Source of the DNA: Atopobium sp. UBA2090
GTDB lineage: Bacteria; Actinomycetota; Coriobacteriia; Coriobacteriales; Atopobiaceae
NCBI GenBank assembly: GCA_002331575.1
Contig: DCZG01000096.1
Location: forward strand, 184-28,786
Direction of reading: 5' to 3'
DNA: 28,603 nucleotides
Position 1 is the stretch's first letter, and the number at the start of each line of letters is the position of its first letter. Positions 15,101 through 22,877 of the stretch are shown here, piece after piece. A program made the position numbers and the translations under genes. The notes beneath the pieces are model-generated. The model saw only the letters and a list, made by a program, of their open reading frames with translations. It did no database searches and had not been told where the DNA came from.

Positions 15101-16222
15101 TCAGCCTTCGAACAGCTCCACTGCCTTCTCGAGCCACTTCGTGCACTCGATCTGCTGCGGGCAGGCGCTCTCGCACTGCATGCAGCGGATGCAGTCGCTT
15201 GCCTTGCCCTTGCCGTGGGTCTCGCGCTCGTACTTGTCCTTGGCCACGGCGAAATCTCCGTAGATGAACATCCTGTTGAGCGCCGTGAAGATCTCGGGAA
15301 TGGGAATGCCCATGGGGCAGCCGGGCGTGCAGTAGTGACACGCGGTGCATGGCACGGAGTCGATGGCGGCGAGCGCCTTCTGTGCCTTGGCGATTGTCGC
15401 CTGCTCATCCGAGGTGAGCGGCTTGAAGTCGCCCATGTAGGAGATGTTGTCCTCCATCTGGGCGACGGTGCTCATGCCGGACAGCACCGTGATGATGCCA
15501 TCGAGGCTCGCGACGTAGCGGACCGCCCAGCTGGCGAGACTTGCCGCGGGGTTCGCCTCCCGCAGAATCGATGCGACGGACTCAGGCGGGTTGGCCAGCA
15601 TGCCGCCCTTGATGGGCTCCATGACCACGACGGACTTCCCATGCCGTCGCGCCATCTCGTAGTTCGCCCTGCTCGTCACGCTGGGATTCTCCCAGTCGGC
15701 GTAGTTGAGCTGCAGCTGCACGAAGTCCACCTCGGGGTGCGCCGTCAGGATCTGGTCGAGAAGCTCGGGGTCGGCATGGAACGAGAAGCCGTAGTGCTTG
15801 ACGAGACCCTTCTCCTTGAGCTCCGCCACGAAGTCCCAGATGTGATACCTGTCGTAGATGGTGTAGTTGTCCTTCTGGAGGGCGTGAAGCAGGTAGTAGT
15901 CAAAGTAGCCTGCGCCCGTACGCTGGAGCGAGGTGTAGAACTCCTGCTTGGCGCTCTTCTCGTCGCTGCAGCCCATCCACGCGCAGAGCTTGGTGGCCAG
16001 GGTATACGAGCCGCGCGGGTAGCGCTCCACGAGTGCCTCCCGGGCGGCCTCCTCAGAGCCGGGATAGACGTACGCCGTGTCAAAGTACGTCAGTCCTGCA
16101 GCCATGAACTTGTCGACCATGGACTTGGTCTGCTCGACGTCGATGGAACCGTCCTCGAGCTTGGGAAGGCGCATCAGACCAAAGCCGAGCTTGGGAGTGG
16201 TCTTGCCAAAGTAGTCAGACAT
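15101..16222 (-). CDS. Aldo/keto reductase with C-terminal 4Fe-4S domain
   Basis: A 373-residue oxidoreductase. The TIM-barrel reductase (about 1-275) shows GLMRLP, YFDTAYVYPGSE (Asp and Tyr of the active site) and DYYLLHALQ. The C-terminal ferredoxin-like part has two Cys clusters, CTACHYCTPGCP and CIRCMQCESACP. This architecture is common in strict anaerobes, where the clusters probably exchange electrons with ferredoxin or flavodoxin. The substrate is unknown. ATG 16222 has GAGGGA upstream. It stands alone between two regulatory operons and shares the strand with both. Confidence 0.95.
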   Translation of the reverse strand: MSDYFGKTTPKLGFGLMRLPKLEDGSIDVEQTKSMVDKFMAAGLTYFDTAYVYPGSEEAAREALVERYPRGSYTLATKLCAWMGCSDEKSAKQEFYTSLQRTGAGYFDYYLLHALQKDNYTIYDRYHIWDFVAELKEKGLVKHYGFSFHADPELLDQILTAHPEVDFVQLQLNYADWENPSVTSRANYEMARRHGKSVVVMEPIKGGMLANPPESVASILREANPAASLASWAVRYVASLDGIITVLSGMSTVAQMEDNISYMGDFKPLTSDEQATIAKAQKALAAIDSVPCTACHYCTPGCPMGIPIPEIFTALNRMFIYGDFAVAKDKYERETHGKGKASDCIRCMQCESACPQQIECTKWLEKAVELFEG

Positions 16223-16319
16223 GCACGTCCCTCTCTTCTCGCGCGGGTGTTATATCGTACCTGCGCTTCATTATAGATTGCGCTGGAAGACCGTGGACCC
16301 CGCGAGACATCGCGGACGC

Positions 16320-17231
16320 CTATGTGGAGATGAGCCTCGTGATAAAGCTGACCTCCTCCTTCGGAAGAAGCCCGGCCTCGGACTCATGCGTCAGCGTCGC
16401 ACAGGCGTCGCCCACCGAGATGGAACCGTTCCCATAGAGGAGCTCCTCGAGGCGGTTGCATACGATGGCCACCCTCACACAGGCGAGAAGCTCGGGACTG
16501 AGATCTTCTGGATAGTCCTCGCTCTTGAGGGTGCAGTGGTGATAGCGCACAACCACATCGATTACCTCGCGCCCATACGCTCCCACGATCTGAAGTCCTC
16601 GAATCGAATGCTGGGATTGCGAGGCCGGATCGTTCGAGACGAGACTCACATCGCCACAGGCGACAAGTCCGATGTCCCTGAGAAGAAGTCCACGGCGCAG
16701 GTCCCTGATGTTCCCGTCAGGGATACCCATTACCGTTCCGAGTCGCTCGGCAAGGTCGGCACAGCGACGGCTGCTCATGGTCGAACCGGCGCAGCGAAGC
16801 TCGAGCGCAGTAAGCATAGAGGAAATCGCAGTGTTGAGGGGCACCGTGTCCTCGGCAGCATTGGACTTGTCAGGCAGCAGCGCCTTGATTCGCGTGATGA
16901 GCTCCACCCGCTTGAACGGCTTGCTCAGAAAGCCGTTCGCGCCAGCCTCGACGGCGCGGATGCGGTGCGAGTCCTCGTTGAGAACAGTGAGAATGATGAT
17001 GGGCGTCTTACGGAACCTCGGCATGCCGCGAAGCCGTTCGCAGACCTGGTAGCCGTTGAGCGAAGGAAGCATCACGTCGAGGATGATGAGGTCGGGATTC
17101 TCGCGGACGGCGACATCGAGAGCGGACTGGCCGTCAAGCGCAGTCACGACGTGATAGTCGTAGCCCCGCAGGATCTCAGTGATGAGCATCAGGCTCGCGG
17201 AATCATCCTCAACGACAAGTATCTTTTTCAC
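16320..17231 (-). CDS. Response regulator with degenerate HD-GYP output domain
   Basis: A 303-residue protein. The receiver domain is intact: E8-D9-D10, D52 (ILDVMLPS) and K104 (LSKPF). The C-terminal part (about 140-295) aligns with HD-GYP cyclic-di-GMP phosphodiesterases. Its active-site motifs have decayed: the HD pair reads R185-D186 (LLLRDIG), the HHE..DGxGYP block reads HHCTLKSEDYP (231-241). It keeps IP.GNIRDLRRG helix character and the CVRVAIVCNRLEELL helix, so it is probably a binding or docking domain and not an enzyme. GTG 17231 overlaps the kinase stop codon (GTGA). It is the last gene of the LuxR-kinase-regulator operon. Confidence 0.85.
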   Translation of the reverse strand: MKKILVVEDDSASLMLITEILRGYDYHVVTALDGQSALDVAVRENPDLIILDVMLPSLNGYQVCERLRGMPRFRKTPIIILTVLNEDSHRIRAVEAGANGFLSKPFKRVELITRIKALLPDKSNAAEDTVPLNTAISSMLTALELRCAGSTMSSRRCADLAERLGTVMGIPDGNIRDLRRGLLLRDIGLVACGDVSLVSNDPASQSQHSIRGLQIVGAYGREVIDVVVRYHHCTLKSEDYPEDLSPELLACVRVAIVCNRLEELLYGNGSISVGDACATLTHESEAGLLPKEEVSFITRLIST

Positions 17232-19204
17232 GTGCTCTTCCCTCCCGTAGTCTTCTCGAGCTCAATTCCATTCGAGTGCAGCGGAAGCTCAACGCACGCG
17301 TCTAGCCCTCCGCCTGGGGCGTCCTCCAGCCAGATTCGCCCACCGTGAAGCTCAACGAGCTCTTTCGTGATTGCCAAGCCAAGCCCCGCACCTTTATAGA
17401 TGCGCGTGTAGCTGTTGTCAGCCTGTTCGAACGCGAGGAAGACCCGCTCCTTCATGTCATCGGCAATGCCGATGCCGTTATCGATGACATGGATGAACAC
17501 GAAGCTCGCGTTTGCGGGGACAACCTCCACGCGGATGTGCCCACCGTCGGGAGTGAACTTGACCGCGTTGGAAAGGAGGTTGAGCAGAATCTGGTGAATC
17601 TTCTGCTCGTCCCAGTACGCGTAGGCCCCTTCGATATTGGCGTCAACAGAAACCTCGAGCTTCTGGTCCTTCTCGTCGACGAGAGGCTGAATGAGCGCAG
17701 CGGACTTCCTGACGACCTCACCGACAGACTCTTGGATGGGCTTGAGCTTGTCGACGCTCGTGTCGAGCTTGACGAGCTGAAGGATGTCATTGACGAGGTC
17801 GAGGAGGTGGTTGCTGCTCTCGATGATGATCGTCACGTACTTTGTCTGACGCTCGTTCAGAGGTCCCGCGACGTTGTCCTGAAGAAGCGACGCGAAACCG
17901 ATGATCGAGTTCAGGGGTGTTCGCAGCTCATGGGAAATGTTCGCAAGAAACTGAGACTTGTGGCGGTTGGCAGCCTTGAGCTCGTCAACAGTGCTGGCAA
18001 GCTGTGCCGTGCGGGCAGAGACCTTCTCCTCGAGTCTCTGGTTCTCGCTCGTGAGTTTCCTGGCCATGGCAAACATGTCATCGGCAAGGGAGACGATCTC
18101 GACTGGCGTTCCCGGCCTGTCCTGAAGGATGTCGGCAGAAGGCATCTCGCCACTCGCGATGGTTCTCGAAATCTCCTGGAGGTCGGAGATGGGCTGGGAA
18201 ATCTTGGCGGTAAGCTTGCGACCAACGAGCAGTGCACAGCCGAACAAGACCGCCGTGGCGAGAAATATGAGAGAGTAGCTGCCGACCGAGAGGCCGGCGA
18301 CCATGAATGCAGGTGACCCGACGCCTACGTTGCCGATGACCTCACCCGAATAGTTGGTGATCGGTCCGGCGACGACGACGCCCTCGCCTCCTCCGGTCAT
18401 CGAGACCACGCCGCGCCATATGCCACCGCTGTTGATGGCATCGACGAAGTCCTGCTTCTGAGTCGTGCCCGCAAGATACGAGAAGCCATCGGAAGAGATG
18501 TTCGAACAGATACGCGTGCCCTCGGTGGTACCGATGGAGAGATAGGTGTCCGGCACCGCCTCGGTATAGTCGGCGGGGAGCGTGCTGTTGTTGTTGAGAA
18601 GGTAGCCCGCGACGAGAGCCCCGACAAAGGTGCTGCCATCGTAGACGGGGCAGACGATGATGTGGACGTAGGCGTCGTCAAAACTCTCGCCGGTCGTGCG
18701 GTTGAGAATCACCCTCGCGCTGTCGCAGAACGACTGGCGGCTTCCCTCGAGTTGCTTCGCGGTGATGATCTCGGTCGTCTTTATCGGTTTCTCCTCCTGG
18801 GCGACGGATCCCAGGAGATAAGCAAGCGGCCAGGTGCTTCCTAGGGCATGCACGTTGCCGGCGACGACAACGCCATCCGAGTCGACGGCAACCAGGTAGC
18901 TCTCTCCTCTTGACGGCTTGCATCGGTCGAGCACCTTGTTGAGATCGGAGACGTCATTGCTCTCGACGTACATGGCGACGTCCTCGTAATCGAGAGCGTC
19001 GAGCATCTCGGCGGTACCGATTCCGTCCAAGAGGTCAAAGCGGTCATACGCCGTCTGCAGGCAGACGTCGAGGCGCGAAAGCACGCTGTTGATCGTCGAG
19101 TTGCGGGCGAGCCACACGCTCGCGATGCTGATCACCGCGAAGACGACCGCGAGGATGCACGTGATCCCCGCGTTGAAGTACGTCGATATTTTCGCCTGTC
19201 TCAT
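17228..19204 (-). CDS. Large sensor histidine kinase with extracytoplasmic sensor and HAMP
   Basis: A 658-residue kinase. TM1 is about 13-33, a large Cache-like extracytoplasmic domain covers 34-302 (ESYLVAVDSDGVVVAG is typical of such folds), TM2 is about 305-327, and HAMP follows (about 328-385). After a coiled coil comes the HisKA motif ISHELRTPLNSIIGF (H425), and then the ATPase domain with NLLSNAVKFT, DNGIGI and GAGLGLAI. ATG 19204 overlaps the LuxR-type gene stop (ATGA), and its own stop overlaps the next gene (GTGA). The ligand is unknown; the location beside the decarboxylase cluster makes an aromatic acid plausible. Confidence 0.95.
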   Translation of the reverse strand: MRQAKISTYFNAGITCILAVVFAVISIASVWLARNSTINSVLSRLDVCLQTAYDRFDLLDGIGTAEMLDALDYEDVAMYVESNDVSDLNKVLDRCKPSRGESYLVAVDSDGVVVAGNVHALGSTWPLAYLLGSVAQEEKPIKTTEIITAKQLEGSRQSFCDSARVILNRTTGESFDDAYVHIIVCPVYDGSTFVGALVAGYLLNNNSTLPADYTEAVPDTYLSIGTTEGTRICSNISSDGFSYLAGTTQKQDFVDAINSGGIWRGVVSMTGGGEGVVVAGPITNYSGEVIGNVGVGSPAFMVAGLSVGSYSLIFLATAVLFGCALLVGRKLTAKISQPISDLQEISRTIASGEMPSADILQDRPGTPVEIVSLADDMFAMARKLTSENQRLEEKVSARTAQLASTVDELKAANRHKSQFLANISHELRTPLNSIIGFASLLQDNVAGPLNERQTKYVTIIIESSNHLLDLVNDILQLVKLDTSVDKLKPIQESVGEVVRKSAALIQPLVDEKDQKLEVSVDANIEGAYAYWDEQKIHQILLNLLSNAVKFTPDGGHIRVEVVPANASFVFIHVIDNGIGIADDMKERVFLAFEQADNSYTRIYKGAGLGLAITKELVELHGGRIWLEDAPGGGLDACVELPLHSNGIELEKTTGGKST

Positions 19205-19899
19205 TGGAGCATCTGTATCCCATACACTGCCAGCTGGGTTCGGTTGGAGAGGTTGAGCTTCCGCAAAACGTTGCTCACATGAAGCTTGACGGTATGCTCG
19301 CTGATGAACAGCTCGTCAGCCACTTGCTGGTTCGACATGCCCACACAGACGAGGCGAAGTATGTCCTGCTCTCGCTTGGTGAGCTTTCCCAGCTCGTCCG
19401 AATCAACGCGACCTGCCTCCACCAGGTCATTTCCCTCGCGTTCCATTCGTCCTGCAAAGAACAGGTCGAACGCGCTTGAGATGAGATGCACCTTCTCCTC
19501 AAATTCGATCTTGTCATGAAGTTCGATGCCATCGATTATAGAGGCGACCCTGCTCTCTCCGCACTCTTCGCCGTTCGACCGAGGCGACGAGTTGTCAACG
19601 GCGACAAAGAAGTACTCCGTCTCCTCGTTCGAACCCCTCTCCATGGACAGACCCAGAGGAGCGATGGCGCTCAGCAGACCGAAGGGACACATCGAGACTA
19701 GTACACCGTCCGACTGAAGATTAATGCCCCGGTGAATGTAGCGCTCGCAGATGTCTGGGCAGGCATCGCGGTTCGCGAGACAGCACGTGTTCCCGTTGGA
19801 CTCTACGGTGAGAAGCTTGAGATCCGCTCGGTTCAGGATTCGAATACTCACCGAGAAGTACTGGGAGTACATGTCCTGCAACCTCTGCAGCTTAGCCAT
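19201..19899 (-). CDS. LuxR-family regulator with PocR-like sensory domain
   Basis: A 232-residue transcription regulator. The N-terminal region (about 1-125) resembles PocR sensory domains: LQDMYSQYFSVSIRI, then spaced cysteines in TCCLANRDACPDICERY, and VSMCPFGLLSAIAPLG. Such domains are thought to bind small organic ligands. The C-terminal LuxR helix-turn-helix starts at about 173 (LTKREQDILRLV, MSNQQVADELFISEHTVKLH). I chose ATG 19899 because the PocR homology begins there, but it lacks a good ribosome site; GTG 19932, with GGGGTGG upstream, is a real alternative. First gene of the three-gene regulatory operon downstream of the activase. Confidence 0.88.
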   Translation of the reverse strand: MAKLQRLQDMYSQYFSVSIRILNRADLKLLTVESNGNTCCLANRDACPDICERYIHRGINLQSDGVLVSMCPFGLLSAIAPLGLSMERGSNEETEYFFVAVDNSSPRSNGEECGESRVASIIDGIELHDKIEFEEKVHLISSAFDLFFAGRMEREGNDLVEAGRVDSDELGKLTKREQDILRLVCVGMSNQQVADELFISEHTVKLHVSNVLRKLNLSNRTQLAVYGIQMLQ

Positions 19900-19932
19900 G
19901 ATGCTTGACGAGTTCTCTTGGTGACGAGACAC

Positions 19933-20292
19933 TGAGCCACCCCGATTCTTGCTGTGCCCATGACGACATGAACCACACGCGAGAGACGAATAATCATACA
20001 TCGACCTGGACTGCACCATTTGAAGCCATGGGCGTCGAGTGGTGCGCCATCGACCTAGCACATGGCGCCTCAATCAGCAAACCCCTGCCCCCCCTCTGAC
20101 GCTGGCACGACAAGGACAATTCGCGCCAGCGTCAGCCCCAACGGGCACGAGGCCTTCCCCCCCCACACTTCCGTCAGCGAACAAAACGCTCGTCAACCGC
20201 TATGAGACCGGATTCGAGAAGAGTTCGCCGAGCCAATCATAGAAGCGTCACACCGCTTTGTTGTCCATAGAATAAAGAACAACTTACGGTGC
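19933..20292. promoter_or_regulatory. Intergenic region with perfect 11-bp inverted repeat
   Basis: About 360 bp between the activase and the LuxR-type gene without a convincing gene. It contains a perfect dyad, CTGACGCTGGC (20096-20106) and GCCAGCGTCAG (20125-20135), with an 18-base spacer. No T-run follows on either strand, so it may be an operator or an mRNA structure in the leader of the regulatory operon, or a weak end of the activase transcript. The part next to the activase (20230-20292) is AT-richer. Confidence 0.5.
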
Positions 20293-21240
20293 CTAATTGA
20301 TAATACACTCGACACCGTGCGATTCGATTATGTCCGCCAGGTGGCGCATGTGTTCGTCGCTCGGCGGTTGCACGCTTGGCAGCGTATAGGTCGTGCCAAG
20401 ACGTTCGTGCTTGGTCACGCCGAGCTTGTGGTAAGGCAGGATGTTCATCTTCCTAAAGTGGCACATGGCGGCAAATGCGGCAATACCGTCGATGTTTTCG
20501 TCGGAGTCGGTGTAACCGGGGATGATTGGCGTACGAAGGCACATCTTCTCGGGGCACCTCTCACCGATAAGTCTCAGATTCTCGAGGATGACGCCATTGT
20601 CCACTCCCACGATCCTGCGATGCTCCGCCGGATCGATGATCTTGCAGTCTGTCAGGTAATAATCGATGTACGGCATGACCATCTCAAGGTTCTTGGTGGG
20701 TACGCACAGCTCTGACTCGAGAGCGACGTTATACCCATCCTCCTTGCACCTTCTCAGGAGCTCGGTGAGGAACTTTGGGTGGAGCAGGGGGTCTCCCCCT
20801 GAAACCGTGACTCCGCCCTTGTTCCTGTAGACGGGCGAGTCGCGGTTGATCTTGGCCATCACCTCGTCGACGGTCATCATCTCGCCACAGACAGCGAGCG
20901 CCTCCTGAAGGCACGCCTCGACGCATTCGTGGGTCGTGCACTTGTCGCACTTGCTGCGGTCATGGCGGACGTAGCCGTAGCGCTGGATGTCCTCGGGATC
21001 GATGTAGGCCGAGACGGCGCCGTTAGGGCAGGCCTTCGCACAGCACATGCACCCGATGCACTTCATCTTGGTATAGAAGAGCTGGACGCCGCGCTCCTGA
21101 GACTCCGGATTGGCGCACCACGGACACCTGAGCGCACAGCCCTTGAAGAAGACGTTCGTCCTGATGCCAGGGCCGTCGTGCGTGGAGAAGCTCTGCACGT
21201 CGAAGATCATTGCCTTGAGTTCCCCGCTATCGTCACTCAT
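20293..21240 (-). CDS. Glycyl radical enzyme activase (radical SAM), for the adjacent decarboxylase
   Basis: A 315-residue radical SAM enzyme that would create the glycyl radical on the enzyme encoded at 22878-25514. C35-C39-C42 (CALRCPWC) bind the catalytic cluster. Two further ferredoxin-type Cys sets follow: CIGCMCCAKACP (61-72) and CDKCTTHECVEAC (98-110), as in activases of decarboxylase- and dehydratase-type glycyl radical enzymes. GGVTVSGGDPLL carries Asp where many activases have Glu (SGGEP). ATG 21240 is preferred because AGAGGA then has workable spacing; a GTG at 21252 lies too close to it. Third gene of the decarboxylase cluster. Confidence 0.94.
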   Translation of the reverse strand: MSDDSGELKAMIFDVQSFSTHDGPGIRTNVFFKGCALRCPWCANPESQERGVQLFYTKMKCIGCMCCAKACPNGAVSAYIDPEDIQRYGYVRHDRSKCDKCTTHECVEACLQEALAVCGEMMTVDEVMAKINRDSPVYRNKGGVTVSGGDPLLHPKFLTELLRRCKEDGYNVALESELCVPTKNLEMVMPYIDYYLTDCKIIDPAEHRRIVGVDNGVILENLRLIGERCPEKMCLRTPIIPGYTDSDENIDGIAAFAAMCHFRKMNILPYHKLGVTKHERLGTTYTLPSVQPPSDEHMRHLADIIESHGVECIIN

Positions 21241-21326
21241 TCTTCGGTTCACTTCCTCTTAGACACAGCGCCCCTACGAAGTCATCCCGCCAAGCACCAT
21301 CCCGCTCGGAGAGCACCAAAACGAAT

Positions 21327-21366
21327 GGGGCGTGTCCTGAACTGATCACAGCTCGGAACACGCCCC
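21327..21366 (-). terminator. Hairpin between transporter and activase genes
   Basis: The arms GGGGCGTGTCC (21327-21337) and GGAACACGCCCC (21355-21366) pair over 11 bp with one bulged base. It is 11 bp past the transporter stop codon on the minus strand. Only a short, interrupted T-stretch follows (ATTCGTTTTGG), so I read it as a partial terminator or processing site that would lower activase expression. Confidence 0.6.
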
Positions 21367-21377
21367 AGACAGTCATG

Positions 21378-22712
21378 TTATTTGCCCCAGACTTCCTCGC
21401 GAGAAGGCTGCTTGACGATGTTCACGAAGAAGCAGGCGAGCAGGTAGAAGATGACCGCCAGCCAGATCGCAACGAAGTAGCTTCCCGTGGCATCGCGGAG
21501 AGCACCAGCGATGTAGGGCCCAAGACCAGCGCCGCCGGCCATGCCGACCAGGGAGATGAGACCCCAGCACTGAGGCATCTCCTTGCGGCCGAAGACGACT
21601 CCGACCACGCCAGCGACCGACGGGATGTACATGCCGTAGAAGAATCCGAAGATCAGCGCGTAGACGACGAACGCCCAGACGGCCTTGCCACCATCAGCGG
21701 TGAGGCGAACGCCGTAGTTGAGCCAGAGGGCCATCGCAGCACAGCCGATGTAGGAGACGGTCAGGACGCGCTTGCGAGCCTTGAGGGGGTCACCGAGGCG
21801 CTTGGTGAGCTTGTCAGTGAAGCCGCCGATGCCGATGGCGCTGAAGATGAAGACCAGGCCGATGAGGCAATAGATGTACGTCGCCTGGATTTTGTCGTAG
21901 CCGAGGTCCTTCGTCGTGTAGTTGATGGCATGCGAGAAGACGATGAACTCGGCGAAGTTGGAGCAGAACCAGAGGAGCGAGCAGACCCAGAAGGCCTTGT
22001 GCTTGATTGCCCACTTGAAGGGAACGTAGAACTCGGAGGTCTTCTTGCCGGTATCGCTGCTCTGCTGAGCCTGACGCTCCATGAAGGCGTCGTAGCCGAG
22101 CGGCTTCTGGCCGGCATCCTCGGGACGCATGATCGTGAACTGCGACGCGATGCCGATACCCACAATGAGGATGATCGCGAAGACCCTCATCATCATCTGC
22201 CAGGACTGGCCGGCGATGAGGTTCATCGAGACGATGGGGCCGAGGCACATCGCGACGCCGGCGGCAGCCGTGGTGAGTCCCATGGCGATGCCGAGCTTGT
22301 CGATGAACCACTGGCGAACCATCGAGGTGACAGGTGCCCAGAATGCACCGGAGCCGATGCCGCCGATGACACCGTAGAAGAGCCAGTACTGCCAGGGCTC
22401 CGTGGCGAAGCTGCAGAGGAACAGGCCGATGGCCATGATGCAGCCGTGGAGCAGGTAGGTCTTCTTGCAGCCAAGCTTACCGATGTATGTACCCGTAAGG
22501 AACGCGAACAGGCCGTAGAAGACCATGAAGATCGAGCTGCCGAGAGAGACGACGCCGGTCGACCAGCCAGTACTCGCAACCATACCCTGGATGAGGGTGG
22601 CAAAAGAGCCACGAACCATCATGTGACAGAGGACGATGATAACGGCGGCGGCGGTTACGCCCCAGCCGGAGAACCGTGTGTTCTCCGCGCTGTGTTCAGA
22701 ATTCGTATCCAC
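21378..22712 (-). CDS. Major facilitator superfamily transporter (oxalate/formate antiporter-like)
   Basis: A 444-residue protein with about 12 TM helices. It shows the loop-2 region GTYIGKLGCKKTYLLHG and a central cytoplasmic loop (about 195-230). GLTTAAAGVAMCLGPIVS resembles the oxalate/formate antiporter group of monocarboxylate carriers. It sits between the decarboxylase and its activase, so uptake of the aromatic acid, or exchange of acid for product, is the natural inference. GTG 22712 has AGAGGTGA about 7 bases upstream. Confidence 0.93.
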   Translation of the reverse strand: MDTNSEHSAENTRFSGWGVTAAAVIIVLCHMMVRGSFATLIQGMVASTGWSTGVVSLGSSIFMVFYGLFAFLTGTYIGKLGCKKTYLLHGCIMAIGLFLCSFATEPWQYWLFYGVIGGIGSGAFWAPVTSMVRQWFIDKLGIAMGLTTAAAGVAMCLGPIVSMNLIAGQSWQMMMRVFAIILIVGIGIASQFTIMRPEDAGQKPLGYDAFMERQAQQSSDTGKKTSEFYVPFKWAIKHKAFWVCSLLWFCSNFAEFIVFSHAINYTTKDLGYDKIQATYIYCLIGLVFIFSAIGIGGFTDKLTKRLGDPLKARKRVLTVSYIGCAAMALWLNYGVRLTADGGKAVWAFVVYALIFGFFYGMYIPSVAGVVGVVFGRKEMPQCWGLISLVGMAGGAGLGPYIAGALRDATGSYFVAIWLAVIFYLLACFFVNIVKQPSREEVWGK

Positions 22713-22791
22713 TTGTATTCACCTCTAGTGTTTGAAAACGCCTGGTGGGCAGGAGAATGCCCGGGGATGAAGTGCGGCGTGATCATGCAGG

Positions 22792-22836
22792 AAAAAGTCG
22801 GAGGGGAAGGCAATGCGGCGATCACCTTCCCCTCCG
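22792..22836 (-). terminator. Intrinsic terminator/attenuator after the decarboxylase gene
   Basis: A perfect 12-bp stem, CGGAGGGGAAGG (22799-22810) and CCTTCCCCTCCG (22825-22836), with a 14-base loop. On the minus strand it is followed by ACTTTTTCC. It is about 40 bp past the decarboxylase stop, so most transcripts may end here while some read into the transporter and activase genes. Confidence 0.82.
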
Positions 22837-22877
22837 GGCACTAGGCCCGTGCGAGGGGACCTGGCGCAGCGCGCCTC

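Noticed and set aside
21375..22844. Plus-strand open frame of about 489 codons
   Set aside because: Antisense to the transporter gene; acidic low-complexity product without motifs, continuing through the terminator hairpin.
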